Shown one piece after another: positions 8,789 through 17,812 of a DNA stretch of 64,000 nt (its first letter is position 1; every line of letters begins with the position of its first letter). The notes beneath the pieces are model-generated. The model was not told the origin of the DNA, did no database searches, and saw only the letters and a list, made by a program, of their open reading frames with translations. Position numbers and translations under genes: made by a program. Source of the stretch: Chitinibacter sp. FCG-7 (lineage in GTDB: Bacteria > Pseudomonadota > Gammaproteobacteria > Burkholderiales > Chitinibacteraceae); NCBI RefSeq assembly GCF_040047665.1, contig NZ_CP157355.1, forward strand, positions 1,302,001 to 1,366,000, written 5' to 3'.

Positions 8789-8966
8789 CTTACTTCTCTT
8801 GGCGAAGCAAGAGAAGTAAGTGCCGCGGCGCACAGCCGCCAATGCGCGTGGATTGAATGTTGCAGGTAAAGCAAAACACCGTAGGGCGCGGTTAGCCGAA
8901 GGCGTAACCCGCCAATCAGCATCCGAATTCACAGACATCAATCAGCGCGGGTCACGACCCGCCCTA
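8789..8966. repeat. 178-nt structured repeat unit, copy 2
   Basis: Same plan as 8455-8632: hairpin 8789-8801 with 8808-8820, linker 8821-8880, GTAGGG...CCCTAC end piece 8881-8966. Differences in the stem are matched on both arms (for example CCTTTC/GAAAGG becomes TTCTCT... paired with its complement), so pairing is kept. Confidence 0.8.
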
Positions 8967-8980
8967 CACGGCTACACGGC

Positions 8981-9427
8981 TCACCAAAAGTAAAATCCAC
9001 GGGTTCTTAATGATAATTCTACCCTAGACAAACGAGTATCAAAAATCGTTCTCTTGATGATTTGATCACTCAGCAAAACCTTACACTCATCAATTGTTTG
9101 CACAACTTTGCTCAAAATAGCCTTTTCAACAATCAAATCATCCTTACGTCTTTTCAAGTTAACATACATTCTCATTCCATAGCCAACGCTAGAGCCAATC
9201 ACAAAACAAAAACCAATGTATACAAATGGACGATAATGAGAAAAAACATCAGACTTGAGGTAGGAAATAGAAAAAGCAAAGAGCAAAAGAAAAAAATAAA
9301 ACCCAATCACAGAAGCAAGAGCCTTCTGAAATGATCTAGATATATCAACCCTAATATCGTTGATATTTTTTGCAATTTGCTCGGCAAGAACTAGCAGCTG
9401 CTCAATATCTTCAGTTGCATTATTCAT
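8981..9427 (-). CDS. Hypothetical two-helix membrane protein paired with a GTPase
   Basis: No family was recognised. The 148-residue product has a charged, probably coiled N-terminal segment (about residues 1-30), two hydrophobic helices at about 38-58 and 66-86 separated by a short loop, then a basic stretch LKRRKDD and a long amphipathic, probably coiled tail. The start is supported by GGAG eight bases upstream. It lies 28 nt after the GTPase gene on the same strand, so the two are probably one operon. The DNA is visibly richer in A and T than the flanking genes, consistent with acquisition. A membrane anchor or effector for the GTPase is a reasonable guess only. Confidence 0.7.
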   Translation of the reverse strand: MNNATEDIEQLLVLAEQIAKNINDIRVDISRSFQKALASVIGFYFFLLLFAFSISYLKSDVFSHYRPFVYIGFCFVIGSSVGYGMRMYVNLKRRKDDLIVEKAILSKVVQTIDECKVLLSDQIIKRTIFDTRLSRVELSLRTRGFYFW

Positions 9428-9455
9428 TTATCAACTCCATTAAATTGCAATGTTC

Positions 9456-10343
9456 TTACCTTGCAACATGCGCAACGGTATCAAAAAAACTACGCAAATA
9501 GCTACGATGCAAATCAACATCAACTATTTGGGGGGATATTTCAACACCATTCCAACTGTATTTTTTTGTAAGCGAACTAACGGCCACAACCTCAATTTTA
9601 ATATTAGCCGCACCAATCACGCCAGTAAGTTTCTCTGATAAAATCTTAGAAAACGCACTATTTCCATGCGGACTATAATAACTCTCAGCCTTAGCCAAAT
9701 CATTAAAAAATAAATCAGCCTTATTTATTACAATTACGAGCCACTTTGGTAAACCTCCTGAAATTGCGGCATTTCGTATACGCTCGCAAACCTCCGAGAA
9801 CTCATTCAATTCTTTCTGCAAATTAACACTACGCAATTTATCGATTGTATCCACACCCTCAGCCATTAATGCACTCACACTGGCTGACGTGCGGATTGTT
9901 GTATATCCCCAATCAACGACATGAACAACGCCTTCTGCACAAGATTTCGAGGCAAAAGCAACCTCCATACCTAAAATCCGCTCGCGACTATTTTGCCCCG
10001 GTATAACATGAACAATTTTAGTCCAGTCACCAATTGAAATTGGTTTAATCTCTACATCTGTAGACGCGGCAACAGGGGAAACCCATGCTAAATCATTTGC
10101 TTCACCATGCCATAGAGAAGTTAATGAAGATTTTCCCGATCCAGCCCGCCCCGTTACTACAACATTAACCCGACCGAGACCAAGCATGACTTGAAGCTTT
10201 TTCCAGTAAGCTTGGATATCTGAGCGATACTTATAAAGAATAACTCCACCACGAATCGCAGTCCCAACACCAGGTGCGGGCACATCTATTAACTCAGGCA
10301 TAAATAATCCAACTAGATATATTTTAAAAATAGGCAGAGCCAT
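9456..10343 (-). CDS. Arf/MglA-like small GTPase, AT-rich island
   Basis: The 295-residue protein has a hydrophobic N-terminal segment (IFKIYLVGLFM) and then a P-loop GTPase domain. G1 is GRAGSGKSS, a candidate G3 is VIPGQ (as in the TVPGQ of MglA rather than the usual DxxG), G4 is NKAD and G5-like SSL follows. The stretch between G3 and G4 is long and helical. It is not one of the standard translation or signalling GTPases, and no catalytic Gln context can be assigned with certainty. I chose the ATG at 10343; a GTG at 10352 and an ATG at 10301 are also possible because no ribosome site is strong. It is followed by a small membrane-protein gene and sits between a repeat mosaic and gatB. Base composition marks it as foreign to its neighbours. 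Confidence 0.75.
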   Translation of the reverse strand: MALPIFKIYLVGLFMPELIDVPAPGVGTAIRGGVILYKYRSDIQAYWKKLQVMLGLGRVNVVVTGRAGSGKSSLTSLWHGEANDLAWVSPVAASTDVEIKPISIGDWTKIVHVIPGQNSRERILGMEVAFASKSCAEGVVHVVDWGYTTIRTSASVSALMAEGVDTIDKLRSVNLQKELNEFSEVCERIRNAAISGGLPKWLVIVINKADLFFNDLAKAESYYSPHGNSAFSKILSEKLTGVIGAANIKIEVVAVSSLTKKYSWNGVEISPQIVDVDLHRSYLRSFFDTVAHVAR

Positions 10344-10369
10344 TTTCTGCACTGCCTAGTATAGGATTG

Positions 10370-11812
10370 TTACCCCACCTTCTTCTTCAACAACTCCAAC
10401 GCCATTCCCGGGTTGGCCTTGCCGCCTGAGCCTTTCATTACTTGGCCGACCAAGGCGTTCAGCGCCTTTTCCTTCCCGCTGCGATATTCCTCAATCGCTT
10501 TCGGATTGGCCGCGAGTACCGCATCAACAATCGCTTCGATCGCGCCGGTGTCGGTTTCTTGTTTCAGACCATCGCGCTCGATAATCACATCAGCCGCATC
10601 GCCGCTTTCCCACATTTTTTTCAAAACGTCTTTGGCGGTTTTGTTGTTGATGGTGTTATCCGAAATGCGACGGATTAAGCCAGCCAGCGCGTCAGACGAT
10701 ACCGGGCTATCGCTAATCGTTTTTTCTTCGCGATTCAGCGTGGCCGAGATGTCGCCCATGATCCAGTTGGCGGCGAGTTTTGCGTCTGCACCAGCGGCAA
10801 CGGTGGCTTCAAAGTAGGCGGCCAGATCTTTGCTGCTGGTGAGCATCCGCGCGTCGTATTCAGACAGATCGTATTGCGTCGCGAAGCGCGCTTGCATCGC
10901 CACAGGCAACTCGGGTAGTTCGCTGCGAACGCGGTCAATCCATTCCTCGCTGATCACCAGTGGTGGCAAGTCTGGATCGGGGAAGTAACGGTAATCGTGC
11001 GCGTCTTCCTTGCTGCGCATCATCCGTGTTTCGCCCGTGTCGGGGTTGAACAGGATGGTGGCTTGCTGGATTTTGCGGCCCGATTCGATTTCGTCGATCT
11101 GCCATTGCACTTCGTACTTGATCGCCTGCTCGATGAATTTGAATGAGTTCAGGTTTTTGATTTCGCGGCGCGTGCCGAATTCTTTTTGGCCTTCGGGGCG
11201 CACTGACACGTTGACGTCGCAGCGGAACGAGCCCTCGCTCATATTGCCATCGCAAATACCAATCCACGTGACCAAGCTATACAAGGCTTTGGCATAGGCC
11301 ACGGCTTCGGCGGCCGAACGCATTTCTGGCTCGGAAACGATTTCGAGCAGCGGCGTGCCTGCGCGGTTCAGGTCAATGCCCGATACGCCATGAAAGCCTT
11401 CGTGCACCGATTTACCCGCATCTTCTTCCAGATGCGCGCGAGTCAGGTTGATGACTTTTTCGTACGGATCACCCTTGGCCGGTTGCACCTGAATCGTGAT
11501 CGCGCCGCCTTCAACAATCGGCAGCTCAAACTGACTAATCTGATAGCCCTTGGGCAGATCAGGGTAGAAATAATTTTTGCGCGCAAAGATGGATTTGCGA
11601 TTGATCTTCGCGCCAATCGCCAAACCAAATTGGATGGCTTTTTCGGCCGCCGCGCGGTTCATCACCGGCAAAGCGCCGGGCAGCGCAATATCGACTACCG
11701 CGGTTTGCGTGTTCGGCTCAGCGCCGTAAGTCGTGCTGGCGGCGGAGAAAATTTTTGATTTCGTGGTGAGCTGGGTGTGAACCTCAAGCCCGATAACGAC
11801 TTCCCATTTCAT
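10370..11812 (-). CDS. gatB: Aspartyl/glutamyl-tRNA amidotransferase subunit B
   Basis: GatB binds mischarged Asp-tRNA(Asn) or Glu-tRNA(Gln) and performs the kinase and transamidation steps using ammonia from GatA. The 480 residues match the family over full length: [12 protein letters not shown] at the start, the [10 protein letters not shown] segment, VSRLL-type tRNA contacts and the C-terminal GatB/YqeY tail (residues about 330-480). It is the last gene of the minus-strand gat cluster and is separated from gatA by two unrelated genes. A GAGAGA ribosome site precedes the ATG. Confidence 0.97.
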   Translation of the reverse strand: MKWEVVIGLEVHTQLTTKSKIFSAASTTYGAEPNTQTAVVDIALPGALPVMNRAAAEKAIQFGLAIGAKINRKSIFARKNYFYPDLPKGYQISQFELPIVEGGAITIQVQPAKGDPYEKVINLTRAHLEEDAGKSVHEGFHGVSGIDLNRAGTPLLEIVSEPEMRSAAEAVAYAKALYSLVTWIGICDGNMSEGSFRCDVNVSVRPEGQKEFGTRREIKNLNSFKFIEQAIKYEVQWQIDEIESGRKIQQATILFNPDTGETRMMRSKEDAHDYRYFPDPDLPPLVISEEWIDRVRSELPELPVAMQARFATQYDLSEYDARMLTSSKDLAAYFEATVAAGADAKLAANWIMGDISATLNREEKTISDSPVSSDALAGLIRRISDNTINNKTAKDVLKKMWESGDAADVIIERDGLKQETDTGAIEAIVDAVLAANPKAIEEYRSGKEKALNALVGQVMKGSGGKANPGMALELLKKKVG

Positions 11813-11842
11813 GGTGTGTCTCTCTATTTTTAATGTTGTCCG

Positions 11843-12589
11843 TCAAACTGGCTGACGGCGATACCAGTAAGGATATTGTTCAATAAACCCGAGTTTGGCA
11901 TAGAGGGCGAGCGCGGGCGTGTTGGCGGCGACAACTTGCAGCACTGCTTTTTCCGCACCTTGCGCTTGCGCCCAAGCGAGCAAATGCCCAACCAAACGGC
12001 GGGCATAGCCTTGGCGGCGTTGTCCAGCAAGGGTTACCACGTCATACAGGAGTACGGTATTGAATTGCACGACCGCCAATGCACACGCGACTGCTTTGCC
12101 TTCGTGATACAAAGTGGCAAATTGCGTCGGGCAAGCGTAGCTGCCCAGCATCTGCCGTGCGCTACTTTGATGAGCGGCAGAGACATTATTCAGCGCGACA
12201 AATTGTGCAAACCACGCTTCGCTCAGCGTATCGCTGCTTTGCACTGCGGCATCGAAGGCAAAATCACCCGCTTGCAGTGGGCGGGTTTGCACTGAGCTTG
12301 GATCGACGAGCTGATAGCCACGCACAGCGAGCGCCTCATCGAGCGATTGCGAAGCAGGCGTGAGCTTGAACACCACAGGCAAACCTTGCTGCTGGTAACG
12401 CAGCTCGCAATAGTCGAGCTTTTGCAGCATAGGTAAATCACCTTGCCACAGTGGCGTGACCGAATTAGCGCGCTTGGTGTAGCCCTGTGCAAAGCGCAGC
12501 ACCCAGCCATCGAGATACTCGCTAGCGAGCGCTGGCCACGCACTGGTGGTCAGCGTTTCGTAGTGCGCAATGCCCGGCGTCTGCTGCAT
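11843..12589 (-). CDS. GNAT-family N-acetyltransferase
   Basis: A 248-residue protein whose C-terminal third has the acetyl-CoA-binding motif RRQGYARRL followed by the beta-5/alpha-4 pattern ANTPALALYAKLGF. The N-terminal half is a degenerate GNAT-like domain (YLDGWVLRFAQGYTKRANSV), an arrangement seen in two-lobed acetyltransferases of unknown substrate. The ATG at 12589 has GAGG inside the end of the preceding gene and is preferred over a TTG at 12592. It sits three bases from the stop of the Uma2 gene, so translation is probably coupled. It is embedded within the gat operon. Confidence 0.85.
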   Translation of the reverse strand: MQQTPGIAHYETLTTSAWPALASEYLDGWVLRFAQGYTKRANSVTPLWQGDLPMLQKLDYCELRYQQQGLPVVFKLTPASQSLDEALAVRGYQLVDPSSVQTRPLQAGDFAFDAAVQSSDTLSEAWFAQFVALNNVSAAHQSSARQMLGSYACPTQFATLYHEGKAVACALAVVQFNTVLLYDVVTLAGQRRQGYARRLVGHLLAWAQAQGAEKAVLQVVAANTPALALYAKLGFIEQYPYWYRRQPV

Positions 12590-12592
12590 CAA

Positions 12593-13159
12593 TCAGGCCT
12601 CGATTCCGGTGTCGTCGTACAAGTCGGCAAGCGTCACGGAAAAATCAATACTGGCTAAATGCAAAGTCTCCTCTGGGGTATAGCCTTTAAAGATCCATTC
12701 TCCATTATCTGTACGGCGATACACCTGCACGTATCTGGACTCACCATCAATTAGCACATATTCCTGCAAAGAATCGAGCTGGCGGTAAATTGCGAATTTT
12801 TTCCCCAGATCATAACTACTGGTCGAGGGCGACAGTACTTCAGCGATAACTTTGGCCGATTCCAGCGTCGTGGTTTTGGCTTGCACTGGCTCGCAGGTGA
12901 TGACCAAATCAGGGTAAAAATAGCAATTCGCTGTAGCCACCTGCAGGCGCATGTCGTTCACATACGCTCGGCAAGATGAACCTTTCAAGTGCGGATACAA
13001 AGCACGGTGCAAATTCAGTGCCAGCGTATTGTGTGCCGAGGTTCCACCCGTCATCGCATACACCAGCCCGTCGTAATACTCATGACGTTCTTCAGACAAG
13101 CTCTCGTGAGCCAGATACTGCTCGGCCGTGATCTTGGATTCAGTCTGTGCGTAGCCCAT
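12593..13159 (-). CDS. Uma2 family (DUF820) putative restriction-type endonuclease
   Basis: The 188-residue protein has the PD-(D/E)XK-like core of the Uma2 family: ERHEYYDGLVYAM near the N terminus, YPDLVITC (Asp), then VIAEVLSPSTSSYDLGKKF, which gives the Glu and Lys. Uma2 proteins are abundant in cyanobacteria and scattered elsewhere; their substrates are unknown. A GGAG ribosome site lies before the ATG. Its position between gatA and the GNAT gene suggests insertion into an existing operon rather than a role in tRNA amidation. Confidence 0.88.
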   Translation of the reverse strand: MGYAQTESKITAEQYLAHESLSEERHEYYDGLVYAMTGGTSAHNTLALNLHRALYPHLKGSSCRAYVNDMRLQVATANCYFYPDLVITCEPVQAKTTTLESAKVIAEVLSPSTSSYDLGKKFAIYRQLDSLQEYVLIDGESRYVQVYRRTDNGEWIFKGYTPEETLHLASIDFSVTLADLYDDTGIEA

Positions 13160-13171
13160 GCTTTGCTCCGT

Positions 13172-14617
13172 TTACAGTTGCGGCGCGCGTGAGTGCCAAT
13201 CGGTGACTTGCTGATATTGGTGCGCGACGCCGAGCATTTTGGCCTCGGCGAAGTAATTACCAATAATCTGCAAACCAATTGGGTGGCCATTGCTCGCAAA
13301 ACCAACGGGGACGCTCATGCCCGGCAAGCCGGCCAAGTTCACGCCCAGCGTGTAGATGTCTTCCAGATACACGGCGATCGGGTCGGCGTTTTTCTCGCCG
13401 ATATTCCACGCGGTAGTGGGCGTCACAGGCCCCATGATCACATCGCATTGCTCAAACGCGGCCTGGAAATCATTGGCAATCAGGCGACGGATTTTTTGCG
13501 CTTGGATGTAGTACGCATCGTAGTAGCCGTGGCTGAGTACATACGCGCCGGTCATGATGCGGCGCTTCACTTCAGCACCAAAGCCTTCCGAGCGCGTTTG
13601 CTCGTACATATCGTCCAGATTGCCGGTTTTAGCGGTGCGATGGCCGTAGCGTACACCGTCAAAACGGCTCAGATTGCTGGAAGCTTCAGCCGGGGCAATG
13701 ACGTAATACGAGGGGATCGCGAGCTTGGTATTGGGCAAGCTGATGTCGACAATGGTCGCGCCCAAGGCTTTGTATTGCTCTACCGCAGCTTTGATTGCAG
13801 CGGCGACTTCAGCATCTAAACCTTCGGCGAAATATTCGCGTGGCAGGCCGATTTTCAGGCCAGCTAACGGTGCATTCAAATCGCGGGTGTAGTCTTCCTT
13901 GGCGTGCTCCAGACTGGTGCTATCACGCTCATCAAAACCCGCCATCACGTTCAGCATCAGCGCGCAGTCTTCCGCCGTTTTGGCCATTGGGCCGCCCTGA
14001 TCGAGCGAGCTGGCGAACGCCACCATGCCGAAACGGCTCACGATGCCATACGTTGGCTTGATGCCGGTAATGCCGCAGAACGCCGCGGGCTGGCGAATCG
14101 AGCCGCCGGTGTCGGTGCCGGTTGCGACTGCCGCAAAACCCGCCGCCACTGCAGCGGCCGAGCCGCCCGATGAGCCACCCGGTACGGCCTTGGTATTCCA
14201 CGGGTTTTTCACCGGGCCGTAGAAGCTATTTTCATTGGCCGAACCCATTGCGAATTCGTCCATATTGGCTCGACCGACGACGACAAAACCGGCTGCGTCG
14301 CAGTTTTCAGCCACTTGCGACGAGTACGGCGCGATAAAGTTGTCGAGCATTTTGCTGCCGCAGCTGGTTTTCCAGCCTTCGTGGCAGAAGATGTCTTTGT
14401 GAATCAGTGGCACGCCCAACATCGCTCGTGTGTCGCCTGCTGCGCGTGCAGCATCGGCGGCGGCGGCGACGGCGAGCGCTTTATCGGCATCCACCGTAAT
14501 CAGCGCGTTCAATTGGCTATTGTGCGCTGCGATCTGTTTCAGGCATTCGCTCACCAGCGCCACCGAAGTGGTCGTACCGGCAGCGAGTGCGTCAATTTGC
14601 TGTTTTAAAGTGTTCAT
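13172..14617 (-). CDS. gatA: Glutamyl-tRNA(Gln) amidotransferase subunit A
   Basis: The amidase subunit releases ammonia from glutamine for GatB. The 481-residue sequence contains the amidase signature [14 protein letters not shown] with the Ser-cisSer-Lys triad: Lys in VPLIHKDIF, the first Ser in PGGSSGG, and the nucleophile in [15 protein letters not shown] at 14617 is preferred over the adjacent GTG at 14620. gatC lies 62 nt upstream, across a heptad repeat. Confidence 0.97.
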   Translation of the reverse strand: MNTLKQQIDALAAGTTTSVALVSECLKQIAAHNSQLNALITVDADKALAVAAAADAARAAGDTRAMLGVPLIHKDIFCHEGWKTSCGSKMLDNFIAPYSSQVAENCDAAGFVVVGRANMDEFAMGSANENSFYGPVKNPWNTKAVPGGSSGGSAAAVAAGFAAVATGTDTGGSIRQPAAFCGITGIKPTYGIVSRFGMVAFASSLDQGGPMAKTAEDCALMLNVMAGFDERDSTSLEHAKEDYTRDLNAPLAGLKIGLPREYFAEGLDAEVAAAIKAAVEQYKALGATIVDISLPNTKLAIPSYYVIAPAEASSNLSRFDGVRYGHRTAKTGNLDDMYEQTRSEGFGAEVKRRIMTGAYVLSHGYYDAYYIQAQKIRRLIANDFQAAFEQCDVIMGPVTPTTAWNIGEKNADPIAVYLEDIYTLGVNLAGLPGMSVPVGFASNGHPIGLQIIGNYFAEAKMLGVAHQYQQVTDWHSRAPQL

Positions 14618-14641
14618 CACTATTCAGGCATCAGCTGCGGG

Positions 14642-14675
14642 TTACACCTCACACCTCACACCTCACTCCTCACAC
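14642..14675. repeat. Heptad repeat CCTCACN between gatC and gatA
   Basis: Four CCTCAC heptads (CCTCACA, CCTCACA, CCTCACT, CCTCACA) lie in register with a 7-nt period in the gatC-gatA gap. This is the single-arm form of an element whose two-arm forms lie at 16249-16378, 27844-27926 and 49164-49377. Confidence 0.8.
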
Positions 14676-14679
14676 GTAA

Positions 14680-14967
14680 TCACTCGATAACTTTCGGTAC
14701 CAGATACAGGCCGTTTTCCACACTGGGCGCTACGGCCTGGAAGGCATCGCGGCGATTCGGGGCGGTGGCGACATCTTCACGCAGGCGCAACATCACGTCC
14801 TGCGCATGCGCCATCGGCTCGATACCGTCGGTGTTGACGGCGCGCATTTCTTCAATCAGCGCAAAAAGTTGATTGAGCTGAGACTGGCTCTCTTGCACCT
14901 CATCGTCGCTGACCGCAATGCGGGCCAGTCGTGCAATGCGGCGTACATCGTCCTGTGACAAAGACAT
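14680..14967 (-). CDS. gatC: Glutamyl-tRNA(Gln) amidotransferase subunit C
   Basis: The 95-residue protein is the small stabilising subunit of GatCAB. It begins [19 protein letters not shown] and has the family's central [11 protein letters not shown] and the C-terminal LRED...[14 protein letters not shown], which wraps around GatA. It is the first gene of the minus-strand gat cluster and is transcribed away from mreB. Confidence 0.96.
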   Translation of the reverse strand: MSLSQDDVRRIARLARIAVSDDEVQESQSQLNQLFALIEEMRAVNTDGIEPMAHAQDVMLRLREDVATAPNRRDAFQAVAPSVENGLYLVPKVIE

Positions 14968-14990
14968 GGTCGTATTTACCCCGTAAAACC

Positions 14991-16246
<1,256 letters not shown>

Positions 16247-16248
16247 TT

Positions 16249-16378
16249 GGTGAGGAGTGAGGTGTAAGGGGCAAGGCGTAAAACCTGCGCCATCCTTGCG
16301 CGCCGTTCAACACAGTTTTATTCAGAACAAGGGAGGGTGTGATGCACAACGCCTCACACCTCACTCCTAACTCCTCAC
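16249..16378. repeat. Two-arm heptad element between mreB and mreC
   Basis: The left arm at 16249-16284 reads GTGAGGA, GTGAGGT, GTAAGGG, GCAAGGC, GTAAAAC in 7-nt register. The right arm at 16351-16378 reads CCTCACA, CCTCACT, CCTAACT, CCTCAC. The arms are complementary over about 20 nt and enclose about 66 nt. It lies inside the mre operon, two bases after the mreB stop. Confidence 0.8.
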
Positions 16379-16384
16379 AAAGAC

Positions 16385-17269
16385 ATGCAAGCCACTCAAC
16401 CTACGTTCTTTAAGCAAGGCCCCAAGCCACTCACGCGGGTGTTGATTTTCTCAACCCTGTCAGTGGCTTTGATTATTGGCGACGCTTACTTTCAGCTCCT
16501 TGGCCGCGTGCGCGAGCAGGTCTCTGTCGTGCTGTATCCGCTGCAGTGGCTCGCCACTGCACCGACCAATGCGGTCATCGAAGCCAGCGCCTTTTTGCAA
16601 AAGCAAAGCCATCTGATCGCCGAAAACCGCCAGCTCAATGATGCCAAGCTAATCGCACAGGCGCAGGAAATGCGGCTGAAAGCACTGGAAGCAGAAAATG
16701 CCCAGCTGCGGGCGCTGAAACTGGCCAACGAGCGCAATCCGCGCCAAAGCCAGCTGACGCAGATTTTATACAATGGCCGCGATCCTTTTGGCGCCAAGCT
16801 GATTGTTGACCTAGGGCAACGCTCGGGCGTGAGCGCCGGACAAATCGCGCTCGATGCCAGTGGTGTCGTCGGCCAGGTGATCCGCGTGCAGCCGATGACC
16901 AGCGAAGTGAGGCTGATTTCCGACCGCGAACACATGGTGCCAGTGCTGGTAGCGCGTAACCAGCTACGCACCGTGGTGTATGGCACCGGGCGGCAAAACC
17001 CGCTGGAAGTGCGCAATATGGCACCCAATGTAGACATCAAGCCAGGCGATATTCTGCTGACCTCGGGGATTGATGGTATCTATCCTGCTGGCTTGCCCGT
17101 GGCCAGAGTGAGCAAGGTTGAACGCGCGGCGGGCAATGCCTTTGCCCGTATCCAGTGCCAGCCACTGGCCCAGATCGACCAGCACCGCTTCCTGCTGCTG
17201 CTTAATGCGCCCGCACCATTGCCAGCCTATCCGCAGACTACACCTGCACCCAAACCAAAGGGACAGTAA
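16385..17269 (+). CDS. mreC: Rod shape-determining protein MreC
   Basis: The 294-residue protein links MreB to the periplasmic wall-synthesis enzymes. It has a short cytoplasmic start, one membrane helix at about residues 20-38, a coiled coil at about 68-112 (ENRQLNDAKLIAQAQEMRLK), and then the two beta domains with the family pattern IVDLGQRSGVSAGQ and DILLTSGIDGIYPAGLPVA. A Pro-rich tail follows (PAPLPAYPQ). The ribosome site is weak; the gene follows the heptad repeat by six bases. The stop TAA overlaps the mreD ATG. Confidence 0.94.
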   Translation: MQATQPTFFKQGPKPLTRVLIFSTLSVALIIGDAYFQLLGRVREQVSVVLYPLQWLATAPTNAVIEASAFLQKQSHLIAENRQLNDAKLIAQAQEMRLKALEAENAQLRALKLANERNPRQSQLTQILYNGRDPFGAKLIVDLGQRSGVSAGQIALDASGVVGQVIRVQPMTSEVRLISDREHMVPVLVARNQLRTVVYGTGRQNPLEVRNMAPNVDIKPGDILLTSGIDGIYPAGLPVARVSKVERAAGNAFARIQCQPLAQIDQHRFLLLLNAPAPLPAYPQTTPAPKPKGQ

Positions 17270-17775
17270 TGCCGATCAGTCGCCAGATGTTGCGCCCTGT
17301 TGGGGGCGGCTTTATTTTCTTTTCCTTTATCATTGCTCTGCTGATCAATCTGTTGCCCTGGCAAATCAGCAGCGTCAGCTTTGCACCTGATTTTGTCGCC
17401 TTGCTGATCGTCTACTGGACGCTCAATCAGCCACGCCGCTTTGGTATTGCCAGCTCGTTTGTGCTGGGCATACTGATGGACGTGGCCGATGGCAATGTGC
17501 TGGGTCAGCATGCGCTGGCCTATACCGTCATCGCCTATCTGGCGCTGTCGCGCCAACGCCAGCTGGCGGTATTTCCATTCTGGCAGCAGGCACTGGTGGC
17601 ACTCGCCCTGCTGTTTTTATCGCAAGCCATCATGCTGGGTATTCGCATGAGCATGGGCGCGAGCTTTATCGGCTGGGGCTATTTTGCCGGTACGCTGCTG
17701 GCGGCCTTTCTGTGGCCACCGCTATCGAACCTGATGATTATGTACCAGCGCAAGGACGTACCGGACGAGCTATGA
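17269..17775 (+). CDS. mreD: Rod shape-determining membrane protein MreD
   Basis: A 168-residue polytopic protein with about five or six membrane helices and the MreD pattern FAPDFVALLIVYWTLNQP, then GFxxGxxxDV-like FVLGILMDVADG and a C-terminal WP..S. It belongs to the elongasome with MreC, PBP2 and RodA. The ATG overlaps the mreC stop (TAATG), which suggests coupled translation. Confidence 0.93.
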   Translation: MPISRQMLRPVGGGFIFFSFIIALLINLLPWQISSVSFAPDFVALLIVYWTLNQPRRFGIASSFVLGILMDVADGNVLGQHALAYTVIAYLALSRQRQLAVFPFWQQALVALALLFLSQAIMLGIRMSMGASFIGWGYFAGTLLAAFLWPPLSNLMIMYQRKDVPDEL

Positions 17776-17812
17776 AGTACAGTCACTTGCTTGCACACGG
17801 ACGCTTATCCCG

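Larger units (their letters stand above)
7441..8980. repeat. 1.5-kb repeat mosaic without a credible gene
   Basis: No reading frame here looks like a protein: the open frames are short, low in conserved features and overlap repeats. The stretch is made of imperfect direct repeats of itself. Block 7501-7910 recurs, with two deletions, as 8168-8467, and a 178-nt unit at 8455-8632 recurs at 8789-8966. Several hairpins and the short palindrome CCTGCTGCGCAGG (7481-7493 and 7982-7994) are embedded. The layout suggests several rounds of duplication or insertion of short non-autonomous elements next to the AT-rich island. Confidence 0.75.

Noticed and set aside
7441..8980. Several open frames of 60-116 residues
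   Set aside because: They coincide with the repeat mosaic, differ between copies by frame-breaking changes and show no recognisable protein features.
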